In this document: positions 7,462-14,029 of the stretch, piece after piece
How the letters are laid out: each line of letters begins with the position of its first letter
Position numbering within the stretch: the first letter of the stretch is position 1
NCBI GenBank assembly: GCA_012961925.1
Contig: DTYK01000150.1
Location: 1 to 15,174 of the forward strand
Direction of reading: 5' to 3'
Length of the DNA: 15,174 nucleotides
From: Candidatus Latescibacterota bacterium
Lineage (GTDB): Bacteria; Latescibacterota; MVCY01; DTYK01
The notes under the pieces: generated by a model
Database searches by the model: none
Told to the model about the DNA's origin: nothing
The model's input: only the letters and a program-made list of their open reading frames with translations
Position numbers and translations under genes: made by a program

Positions 7462-7780
7462 GACAGCACCTCCTTCTTTCCTCTTGGTACACTGCATTCC
7501 GGTAAAGGGCAGAATGCGAAGATAGATCACTCCTGCTCTACGTCCTTGAAGAAGAGGAGCGTATCACAATCTCTCTCCTTTTTGGCTGAAGCCCAGGAGA
7601 CGCCAAGCAGATTTTGGCATGCCCGGCTGATACCCAACCATGTTCGAGGAGATATTCCCCCAATCCTGACCTGCCGCTCACCGAACCCGAATTTCAGGAA
7701 ATATCAACCCTCGCCCTTTCTCCCCCTTTTTCTACCGTAGTAGTCTCCCACAGGTCCAAACCTGCAGAAGGTCGAAAATG
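7462..7780. other. 319-base spacer between the CPBP gene and the ABC operon
   Basis: No convincing gene or strong promoter is visible. It contains a 5-bp hairpin 16 bases after the CPBP stop (7751-7764, CAGGT-CCAA-ACCTG), purine-rich minus-strand stretches, and a 9-codon minus-strand mini-ORF with a good ribosome site (7538-7567). The length suggests that the ABC operon has its own promoter or leader here, but I cannot place one with confidence. Confidence 0.5.
7751..7764 (-). terminator. Short hairpin after the CPBP gene
   Basis: CAGGT (7751-7755) and ACCTG (7760-7764) pair across a four-base loop, 16 bases beyond the stop codon of the protease gene. The stem is short and no U-tract follows on the minus strand, so it is a weak terminator candidate. 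Confidence 0.2.
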
Positions 7781-9442
7781 CTAAGAAAACCCGCTCTCCG
7801 CCATCTCTGTCCTCCCCAACCCCAAAAAGGCGGGGATAGCGGGCAGCGCCGCAAGGATGACCACGATTATGCCGGAGATCAGGAAGTAACTGTTCTCGGA
7901 ACGAAGCAAGGGAATCCCAATGAAGATAGCATCAATTACATAGTGCGCAATTATAACGGTCATCAGACCGTACTTGATGAAAAAGTAGCCAAAGGCCAAG
8001 CCGGCAACAGTAAGCTCAACCCCACGCACATAGGCCGGGAAGACCTGGGTGCCGGAATGAGCAAATGCCCAGATGGCCGCAGGGATCAAAAGCGCCAGGA
8101 AGGTGATCTTCAGGTACCTCTTTAGAATAGAAATGGAGAAAAACCTGAATATAAACTCCTCCGAGACAGCGGCCAATAAGCTGATCGTGAGGGGATAGAT
8201 AAATGGAAGCACCGTCCCCAGCATATTAGAATAAGGGCTCTGTACTGGCATCCAGATTCCCAAGGCCTTTCGACCGATCATGTAGAACAGGGTAATATAT
8301 CCACAGAAGAGGAACGCCAATGTATACCCTCGAACCGAGGAGAAGGCGAAGTCGCGGGATACGATACGCCCTTTAAGCAAACTGTTGACCGTCGACATGC
8401 TCTTGGGATAGGTTTCCCTGGTAATCGAATCGCCGCTGGCACCGGTCAGGAGGATGAGCAATCCGTAGATCAGAGCAACGATGAAAGCGAGCACCAGTTG
8501 TATCCCCATAAAAGTGCCGTAGCCCATCTGAGTTGGATATGCTGCTTTGATCATCGGAATGGAGTTCAGATGCATGGCAATCCATAGCATAGAAACGGTG
8601 ATGCCGAAAACTAAGGCGAATTTCCATCGGATCTCACCCGCTCTGGACTTGATGATAACCATTGCCAGGGCTCCGAAGAAGATCAGGACCATGAAAGCAA
8701 AGCTGACTATGCCGAGGAGCTGCCCGGTAGAGATTGCCTTTTTATAGTCCCTCTGGAACTTTTCGGGCACATTGAAAAAGCGGCGGAAAGAGCCGATTCT
8801 GTCTCCCCAAACATCAACCCCGACGCGAAGTGTGCCCACACCTGCCTCCTCGCCCTCCTTCCACTTGATCTCATAGCCCCTCCTCTTCCAGACGAAGTGA
8901 TGGTCGGTCCTGTTCTTCCGCTTCTCACTGGATGCCTCCACCATCTCATACTGACCCAGATCTATCTTCTCCACATCGGCCAGAAACCGCTCTGCAAGCC
9001 TCAAAGCCTTTTCCTGTTCGATATTCGCCCCCTTGGCATCCTCCTCGATCTCCCGGCGAAAACCGATCACCCGGCCAGATGGATCGACAAAGACCTTGAA
9101 CTCCTCCTTCTGCAATGGTTTAAACCACCTTGCCTCCCAGCGCCAGACCGGGACCTCCCTTCGCATAAGCTCGTTCGCCTTCTCCATCCCCTGGGTCCTC
9201 TCAAGAAATACAGCCGCCGAACCATGCGAGCCAAAGATTATCGAGCTGTTATAACTCCCTAAGTCAAACCCCATTGACTCCACATACTCCTGAGCAATCT
9301 CCTGTGCCTCCTTCCGAGAGACCTTTAGGTCTATGGAGGCGGTAGGAAAGGCAGAATCGTAGAGTTTGACGAAGACGAACAGGCCAGCCAGCCCCAGGGC
9401 GATCAGAACAATGAGCCCAAGTGTAAAATGGTCCTTTTTCAT
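7781..9442 (-). CDS. CPBP-family intramembrane protease with PepSY-like N-terminal modules
   Basis: This is a multi-pass membrane protein of 553 residues. The C-terminal part is a CPBP (Rce1/CAAX-type) glutamic intramembrane protease. It has motif 1 EEFIFR (E428, E429, R433), motif 2 AFAH (H462) and motif 3 HYVID (H500, D504), each in or beside hydrophobic helices, so the active site looks complete. Residues 7-27 form a first helix. About 40-130 and 140-228 are two soluble, charged segments of PepSY-like character (helix with EAQEIAQEYV or EKALRLAERFL, later strands with a V-D-x-x-G or V-W-G-D turn before R-x-G-F/S-F-R-R), predicted to lie outside the membrane. Seven or more helices follow from 238. 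Start ATG with a modest GGGGAAGG site. Neighbours give no clear substrate. Roles in the family include prenyl-protein processing, bacteriocin immunity and envelope proteolysis. Confidence 0.88.
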   Translation of the reverse strand: MKKDHFTLGLIVLIALGLAGLFVFVKLYDSAFPTASIDLKVSRKEAQEIAQEYVESMGFDLGSYNSSIIFGSHGSAAVFLERTQGMEKANELMRREVPVWRWEARWFKPLQKEEFKVFVDPSGRVIGFRREIEEDAKGANIEQEKALRLAERFLADVEKIDLGQYEMVEASSEKRKNRTDHHFVWKRRGYEIKWKEGEEAGVGTLRVGVDVWGDRIGSFRRFFNVPEKFQRDYKKAISTGQLLGIVSFAFMVLIFFGALAMVIIKSRAGEIRWKFALVFGITVSMLWIAMHLNSIPMIKAAYPTQMGYGTFMGIQLVLAFIVALIYGLLILLTGASGDSITRETYPKSMSTVNSLLKGRIVSRDFAFSSVRGYTLAFLFCGYITLFYMIGRKALGIWMPVQSPYSNMLGTVLPFIYPLTISLLAAVSEEFIFRFFSISILKRYLKITFLALLIPAAIWAFAHSGTQVFPAYVRGVELTVAGLAFGYFFIKYGLMTVIIAHYVIDAIFIGIPLLRSENSYFLISGIIVVILAALPAIPAFLGLGRTEMAESGFS

Positions 9443-9706
9443 GAGACTGCCTTCCCCTATTTACAGTTTGAGTTTCATGAGGGCTACTTAACCGTTAGTT
9501 CCAGTGGCCGAGGATATTCGCTTATCTCTCCAATACCATAATGATCATCTTATAAAGGGATCCCCCAGAGCTGCTGGTATTAAAATGGAGGTTATCAAAA
9601 TCGCCGCCAGAAAACCCGGAAATAGCCGTCTTAAATCTGTTTTTTAACACTGGCCACAGCATTTTTCAGAAAGATTCGCTAGATAGTCGAAAATAAACCC
9701 CTTTCC
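9443..9706. other. 264-base spacer with a repeat-like segment
   Basis: This spacer sits between the unknown 249-residue gene and the CPBP gene. No convincing terminator or promoter is seen. On the plus strand a 33-codon open stretch (about 9549-9647) with a balanced composition ends at TAA but has no ribosome site. I suspect a fragment of a dispersed repeat rather than a gene. The distance implies separate transcription of the CPBP gene. Confidence 0.35.
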
Positions 9707-10456
9707 CTACCCAAACTCCTCCTCCCCGTAAATCCCCTCCAGAATACCCTCGATCTTCTCGATCTCCCCCGACTCTCCCTCAATCTGTAACCTCACCGAG
9801 CCCTCAGCACCTGCCACCCCGCCGGCAGCGACCTGAACAGCCCGTACATCGGCCAGGGTCTCCAAGGCCTCGATCTCCGTGACGATCACCCCCGTCACCG
9901 GAAACAGAGAGGTGAACTTCGACCCCTCGGTCTGGGTTAGAGGTATCTGTCTGCTTAATTCTAAGATATCAAAGGGTATGCATTTTTCCAATCCAACTGG
10001 AATGACCAAGTGGGCCTTCCGTGCAATCAGGGTGCCGATGGCCTTTCCAATCGTCCCCCCTGTGGGATGCCCGATGAGAATACCTGCCACCTTCTCTCTG
10101 TAATTTAAGGCATTCGCCCCCTTGATAAATACATCACCAGCGCCCATCTCCTTGACAGACTCATCAATGGATAATCCCTCGACAAGCCTGCCCTTTCGGA
10201 AGACTATACCCGGCCTTTTCGGAACATCCAGATCTATCCGTCTCCTCCTCACCGTAGGCAGGGTCAGTCCAGTGGTATAACTGAACTTCGGAATCCGTTG
10301 GCCGACGAGCTCTTCAGCCACATAGGTCGTGGTAGTACCCATGGCCACCGTCACCATACCATCCACCATCGCCTTTTTGACTATCTCAAGCCCTTTAATA
10401 CCCTTGGCAATAAGTCTCTTTGATTCTGAGACAGTCAGCACTGCCTCAATTCTCAC
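9707..10456 (-). CDS. Uncharacterised protein with sugar-isomerase/DeoR-effector-like fold features
   Basis: I do not recognise a named family. The start chosen is GTG 10454-10456, seven bases after AAAGGAGG, giving 249 residues beginning MRIEAVL; GTG codons one and seven codons upstream are alternatives. An early segment MVTVAMGTTTTYVAEEL (about 34-50) resembles the phosphate-binding loop of the RpiA/DeoR-effector (ISOCOT) superfamily. Later come DVFIKGANALN (about 108-118), a glycine-rich HPTGGTIGKAIG (about 130-141), LVIPVGLEK and FPVTGVIVTEIEAL (about 185-198). The C-terminus is acidic, with a glycine/alanine-rich turn VAAGGVAGAEG. There is no signal peptide, membrane helix or helix-turn-helix, so it is cytoplasmic and not a full DeoR regulator. 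It overlaps the lipoprotein gene end by 11 bases, so the two are probably co-translated. Binding of a phosphorylated small molecule is inference. Confidence 0.8.
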   Translation of the reverse strand: MRIEAVLTVSESKRLIAKGIKGLEIVKKAMVDGMVTVAMGTTTTYVAEELVGQRIPKFSYTTGLTLPTVRRRRIDLDVPKRPGIVFRKGRLVEGLSIDESVKEMGAGDVFIKGANALNYREKVAGILIGHPTGGTIGKAIGTLIARKAHLVIPVGLEKCIPFDILELSRQIPLTQTEGSKFTSLFPVTGVIVTEIEALETLADVRAVQVAAGGVAGAEGSVRLQIEGESGEIEKIEGILEGIYGEEEFG

Positions 10457-10964
10457 CACGCTCCCTCCTTTCCTCACTTCTCCCTTCTTGAAATATCCCT
10501 AATTCTTCCAAGTTTCTGCCCATGTTTTCGATCATCCACTTGGCCGAACTGACGAGTTCGCTCTCCGGATAGTTATCGATCACCCTCTGGTAGGCCTCCC
10601 TTGCCTTATCATAATCTCTTAGTATCTCCGAATATATGAATCCGATCATAAATTGCGCCTTATGCGCCAGATCACTCTGAGGATACCTCGTAACCAGTTC
10701 ATGGTATCTTTCGACGGCCCCTGCTGAGTTACCCCTATTCATGGCGATCTGTGCCAGGCCAAACAAAGCATCATCACAAAGATTACTGTCGGGAAACTTA
10801 TCGAGTATCCGTTGGAACAACCGTTCGGCCTGGGCGAACGTGGTAGAGTCAGATGCGGCCTGTTGAGCCTCGGAATAGAGCCTCTCCGGGGTTTCGCTCC
10901 GACAGCCCAAGAGGAGGAAGACCAATGCGTAGATACCCAGGGGGAAAAGGACATGCTTTTTCAC
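10446..10964 (-). CDS. TPR-containing outer-membrane lipoprotein
   Basis: A signal peptide with a basic start (MKKH), a hydrophobic core and the lipobox LLGC puts the lipidated cysteine at residue 21. Arginine, not aspartate, follows it, favouring sorting to the outer membrane in Lol-type systems. Three tetratricopeptide-like repeats follow at about 43-76, 80-114 and 117-150. Each has the A-x-x-x-[FY]-x-x-[IL] pattern and the [FY]P[DQE]S turn typical of BamD/YbgF(CpoB)-like proteins. At 172 residues it is shorter than BamD (about 245), so it is either a reduced BamD-like protein or a CpoB/YbgF-type scaffold; the sequence does not decide. Start GTG after AAGGAGGCAGAG at good spacing. The C-terminus is short, charged and arginine/glutamate-rich, and overlaps the next gene. 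A promoter lies immediately upstream (10988-11016). Confidence 0.85.
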   Translation of the reverse strand: MKKHVLFPLGIYALVFLLLGCRSETPERLYSEAQQAASDSTTFAQAERLFQRILDKFPDSNLCDDALFGLAQIAMNRGNSAGAVERYHELVTRYPQSDLAHKAQFMIGFIYSEILRDYDKAREAYQRVIDNYPESELVSSAKWMIENMGRNLEELGIFQEGRSEERRERGEN

Positions 10965-10987
10965 CTCTGCCTCCTTCTCCAGAAGTT

Positions 10988-11016
10988 ACTATAACCCGAC
11001 CTCGGAAAAACACCAA
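10988..11016 (-). promoter_or_regulatory. Candidate sigma-70 promoter of the lipoprotein gene pair
   Basis: On the minus strand TTGGTG (11011-11016) is followed after exactly 17 bases by TATAGT (10988-10993), a five-of-six match to the -10 consensus. The predicted start lies about 15-20 bases upstream of the lipoprotein GTG, leaving room for the AAGGAGG site. It sits immediately downstream of a terminator-like hairpin (11018-11046), which fits a transcription-unit boundary between gyrA and this gene. Confidence 0.5.
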
Positions 11017-11017
11017 A

Positions 11018-11046
11018 CCTTCCGCAGGTTATGGGTCTGCGGGAGG
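11018..11046 (-). terminator. Rho-independent-like terminator downstream of gyrA
   Basis: Ten-base arms (11018-11027 and 11037-11046) pair with one mismatch in the minus-strand RNA around a nine-base loop. The core CCGCAG/CTGCGG is exact. On the minus strand the stem is followed by TTTGGTGTTTTT, a broken U-rich tract. The site is 314 bases past the gyrA stop, so it would give a long 3' untranslated region containing the inverted-repeat cluster. Confidence 0.5.
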
Positions 11047-11173
11047 TGCTGCCAGTTGAACCTGGTGAGAACTTGAGCAAAAATGCCCATTGTACTTACC
11101 TGCCAATGCAAAATGAGCCGCATAGCCGTTTGGCGTAGTATTAGGATAAAGTGCCCTTAAGCCTGAGCCACTA

Positions 11174-11346
11174 AGACCGTCCAACGAACGGAGCTGCCGC
11201 CCTTCCGCCCCTCTGACCGAGCGAGGCGAGGGTGAGTCGGAGTTCAGTCTTTAGACTTTCATCCTCAGATGGACAGACTCAACGGTTTGTCTTACCCAGG
11301 ATGAAATGCTAAAGCATTGACTCCTGGAGTGAGCTGAGGACGGTCT
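11174..11346. repeat. 173-base element bounded by 9-bp inverted repeats
   Basis: AGACCGTCC (11174-11182) and GGACGGTCT (11338-11346) are exact reverse complements. Inside lies a long hairpin: TTTCATCCT (11257-11265) pairs with AGGATGAAA (11298-11306), then a 6x6 internal loop, then GACAGAC (11272-11278) with GTTTGTC (11285-11291, one G-U) around a six-base loop. Beside it are AATGCT-AA-AGCATT (11305-11318) and ACTCC-T-GGAGT (11320-11330). TCCTCAG (11262-11268) can alternatively pair with CTGAGGA (11334-11340). The arrangement suggests a small non-autonomous repeat or a structured 3' untranslated RNA; no transposase is nearby. Confidence 0.55.
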
Positions 11347-11349
11347 CGG

Positions 11350-11359
11350 CGAAGCTTCG
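11350..11359. repeat. 10-bp palindrome abutting the gyrA stop
   Basis: CGAAGCTTCG is a perfect palindrome that begins directly after the gyrA TAA on the minus strand. It may mark the junction of the repeat-like material with the gene end. It is too short and unlooped to act as a terminator by itself. Confidence 0.4.
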
Positions 11360-13783
11360 TTAGGAATCAGTAATCGTCCTGGCCACGTCGGTCACCCTAT
11401 CGCCAGGGTTCAAGTTGATGAGCTTAACGCCCCGGGTAATCCTGCTGATGGTTTTGATACCTTTGGAGCGCAGACGGATCACGTTCCCCTGCTGAGATAT
11501 TATCATCACTTCGTCTCTATTATCGACCTTCTCCACCCCCACAACATCACCGTTTCTTTCTGTGAGCTTCACCGAGATGACGCCCCTGCCTCCCCGGTGC
11601 CTCTTCGGATAATCCTCGATCCTCGTCCTCTTACCATATCCCTTCTCACACACGGTGAGCAGGGTTTCCCTTTCATCCCTGACCACAACCATCCCTACGA
11701 CTTCATCGCCTTCGGAAAGCCTGATGCCCCTTACCCCCTGGGCGGTCCTGCCTGTATCCCTCAGCTCACCTTCATGGAATCGTATGGCCCTCCCCTTCTT
11801 CGTGGCAAGGATAACTTCGCAGTCTCCATCTGTGAGGGCAGCCTCGATAACCCTGTCATCTTCCCTTATTGAGATGGCCCTTATACCACCTTTCCGAGGA
11901 TTACTATAAGCCGACAGCGGTGTCTTCTTCACCAATCCCTTTCGTGTGGCCAGTATAAGGTATTGTCGTTCAGTGAACTCCTTTACAGACACAAAGGCGG
12001 CGATGTGTTCGTCCTGCCCTATCCTGAGAAGGTTCACCAATGACCGTCCCCTTGCCGTACGTCCGCTCTCCGGCACCTCGTATACCTTGAGCCAATAACA
12101 TCTACCCTTATCGGTGAAGAAGATAACATAGTCATGGGTGGATGCCGTGAAAAGATGTTCAACGAAGTCCTCCTCCTTTGTTCCCATCCCCACAATACCA
12201 CGTCCGCCGCGATGCTGCCGCCGGTAACTTCCTACCGGTAACCGTTTGATATATCCGGCATGGGATATTGTCACCACCACATCCTCTACAGGGATCAGAT
12301 CCTCTGGGGTGAATCCAGCAATGGCCATTGTTATCTCGGTTCTCCTCGGATCGCCGTATTTATTTTTTAACCGTAAAAGCTCGTCTTTTATTATCTGCAT
12401 CCTTCTGGGCTGGCTTGCAAGGATGCCTTCAAGGTCGGAGATAAGTTCGAGGGTGGTCCTGTGTTCCTCCTCCACCTTCTCCCTTTCAAGCTGTGTTAGA
12501 CGACCCAGCCGCATCTCAAGAATGGCCTGCGCTTGAACCTCTGAGAGTGAGAACCTCTCTAAAAGGGCCTCCTTGGCGACTGCCTGGGACTGGGCCCCCC
12601 TGATTATGGAGACAACCTCATCGATGTTCGCAATGGCGATCCTCAGCCCTTCAAGGAGATGGGCCCGCTTCTTGGCCCTCTCAAGATCAAATCGGGTTCG
12701 ACGTATAACAACGCTATGCCTGTGATCAAGATAGAGGGAGAGTAGCTCCTTCAATGTGAGGGTCTTCGGCCCTCCGTCCACAAGTGCCAGCATGATTATG
12801 CCGAAGGTGGACTGGAGGGGAGTGTGGTTGTACAGGGTGTTCAGGACGAGAGAGGAATTAGCATCTTTCTTCAGCTCTATAACCACGCGGATCCCTTCCC
12901 TGTCAGACTCATCCCTCAGATCGGAGATACCATCGATCTTCCTCTCCCGAACCAGGTCAGCGATCCGTTCCAATAAGCTTGCCTTATTGACCAAAAAGGG
13001 CAGTTCTGTGATAATAATGTCCTCTCTGCCGTTCTTCTCCTCTATCTCAACCCTCGCCCTGACAACAACCTTTCCCCTGCCAGTATGATAGGCCTCCCTT
13101 ACCCCTTCACTACCGTATATGACTGCGCCGGTTGGAAAGTCAGGCCCTTTAATATACTCCATCAGTCCGTCGATGTCGATATCCGGGTCGTCTATCAGTG
13201 CAATCAACCCATCCACCACCTCACAAAGGTTATGAGGAGGTATGCTTGTGGCCATCCCGACGGCAATACCGGAAGATCCGTTGCAAACGAGGTTAGGAAA
13301 CCTTCCGGGCAGTACCGTAGGCTCCTCCCTCGTGCCATCATAGTTAGGCACAAAGTCCACGGTTCCCTTCTCCAGATCCTGCAACATCTCCACCGCCAGC
13401 GGACTCATCCTCGCCTCGGTGTATCGCATCGCCGCCGGAGGATCACCATCGATCGAACCAAAATTGCCCTGACCATCAACCAGAGGATAGCGCATGTTGA
13501 AATCCTGAGCCAACCTGACCAGAGTTGGATATACCACAGCCTCCCCATGAGGATGATAGTTTCCCGACGTATCCCCTGCTATCTTTGCGCATTTTCGATG
13601 ATGCCGGTCAGGACCCAGTCCCAGATCGTTCATGGCAACCAGGATCCTGCGTTGGGACGGCTTAAGCCCATCTCGAACATCCGGCAACGCCCGTGAGACG
13701 ATGACGCTCATCGAATAGTCCAGGTAGGACCTTTTCATCTCATCTTCAATATAAACAGGTATCACTCTCTTCTGCTGCGGCAT
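11360..13783 (-). CDS. gyrA: DNA gyrase subunit A
   Basis: GyrA is the DNA breakage-reunion subunit of gyrase, pairing with GyrB as A2B2 to introduce negative supercoils. The 807 residues cover the winged-helix/tower/coiled-coil core with catalytic Y121 in AMRYTEARM, then a six-bladed DNA-wrapping C-terminal domain from about 500. The GyrA box is present as QHRGGRG (523-529), with H in place of the usual R/K at position two. A second box-like RHRGGRG sits at 728-734. This supports gyrase rather than topoisomerase IV. In the quinolone-contact helix the residues matching E. coli S83 and D87 are A82 and P86 (HGEAVVYPT). There is no acidic C-terminal tail. The ATG start follows AAAGGAG. It lies downstream of gyrB with a 246-base gap. 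Confidence 0.97.
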   Translation of the reverse strand: MPQQKRVIPVYIEDEMKRSYLDYSMSVIVSRALPDVRDGLKPSQRRILVAMNDLGLGPDRHHRKCAKIAGDTSGNYHPHGEAVVYPTLVRLAQDFNMRYPLVDGQGNFGSIDGDPPAAMRYTEARMSPLAVEMLQDLEKGTVDFVPNYDGTREEPTVLPGRFPNLVCNGSSGIAVGMATSIPPHNLCEVVDGLIALIDDPDIDIDGLMEYIKGPDFPTGAVIYGSEGVREAYHTGRGKVVVRARVEIEEKNGREDIIITELPFLVNKASLLERIADLVRERKIDGISDLRDESDREGIRVVIELKKDANSSLVLNTLYNHTPLQSTFGIIMLALVDGGPKTLTLKELLSLYLDHRHSVVIRRTRFDLERAKKRAHLLEGLRIAIANIDEVVSIIRGAQSQAVAKEALLERFSLSEVQAQAILEMRLGRLTQLEREKVEEEHRTTLELISDLEGILASQPRRMQIIKDELLRLKNKYGDPRRTEITMAIAGFTPEDLIPVEDVVVTISHAGYIKRLPVGSYRRQHRGGRGIVGMGTKEEDFVEHLFTASTHDYVIFFTDKGRCYWLKVYEVPESGRTARGRSLVNLLRIGQDEHIAAFVSVKEFTERQYLILATRKGLVKKTPLSAYSNPRKGGIRAISIREDDRVIEAALTDGDCEVILATKKGRAIRFHEGELRDTGRTAQGVRGIRLSEGDEVVGMVVVRDERETLLTVCEKGYGKRTRIEDYPKRHRGGRGVISVKLTERNGDVVGVEKVDNRDEVMIISQQGNVIRLRSKGIKTISRITRGVKLINLNPGDRVTDVARTITDS

Positions 13784-13804
13784 AACCGCTCCTTTGTTGC
13801 AATA

Positions 13805-13832
13805 AGTATGGCAAGATCCCTTAATTTATCAA
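13805..13832 (-). promoter_or_regulatory. Candidate promoter of gyrA
   Basis: On the minus strand TTGATA (13827-13832, five of six) is followed after 16 bases by CATACT (13805-13810, four of six). The predicted start is about 15 bases upstream of the gyrA ATG, so the leader would contain little beyond the AAAGGAG site. gyrA could also be read through from gyrB; the spacer offers no clear terminator. Confidence 0.35.
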
Positions 13833-13843
13833 ACTGTGTAGCC

Positions 13844-14029
13844 TTATGCCCAACGGCCGCTTTTTTGTAAAGAAAGCTTGAGCGTTCGGATGAAAAACAT
13901 CAGCTCCCACAACCCAGCAAAATTGGAGGTGGAGGCGTATTTAACCTGCTCAAGCTCTCTCAGAATAGCGTTGGACGTAAAGGGCTTGATGAGGAACCTC
14001 GTCGGCTCGACCAGGCATTCTGATGACCC
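13844..14029 (-). pseudogene. Possible receiver-domain remnant between gyrB and gyrA
   Basis: Directly after the gyrB TGA, and in the same frame, 61 codons are open before TAA (13844-13846). The peptide contains EPTRFLIKPFTSNAILRELE. This matches the end of a response-regulator receiver domain: a hydrophobic beta-5 strand leading to the conserved lysine-proline, then an alpha-5 helix. Nothing upstream supplies the phosphoacceptor aspartate half, and there is no ribosome site. It is therefore a fragment at best, or a coincidence within a dispersed repeat. The segment after the helix (YASTSNF onward) has no recognised homology. Confidence 0.3.

Larger units (their letters stand above)
10965..11359. 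other. 395-base spacer after gyrA with nested inverted repeats
   Basis: No supported gene lies here. The gyrA-proximal half (11174-11359) is a cluster of symmetric elements, and the lipoprotein-proximal part holds a terminator and a promoter. A minus frame without stops runs 73 codons (11032-11250), with no ribosome site or ATG. The base pattern around 11210-11265 is repeat-like. Remnant coding sequence or a dispersed element is the most likely content. Confidence 0.55.

Noticed and set aside
8897..9262. 121-codon plus-strand frame opposite the CPBP gene
   Set aside because: It is antisense to a well-supported gene and has no start signal or domain; treated as a shadow.
13085..13696. 203-codon plus-strand frame opposite gyrA
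   Set aside because: It lies entirely antisense to a conserved gyrA region and its peptide has no recognisable features; codon structure of gyrA accounts for it.
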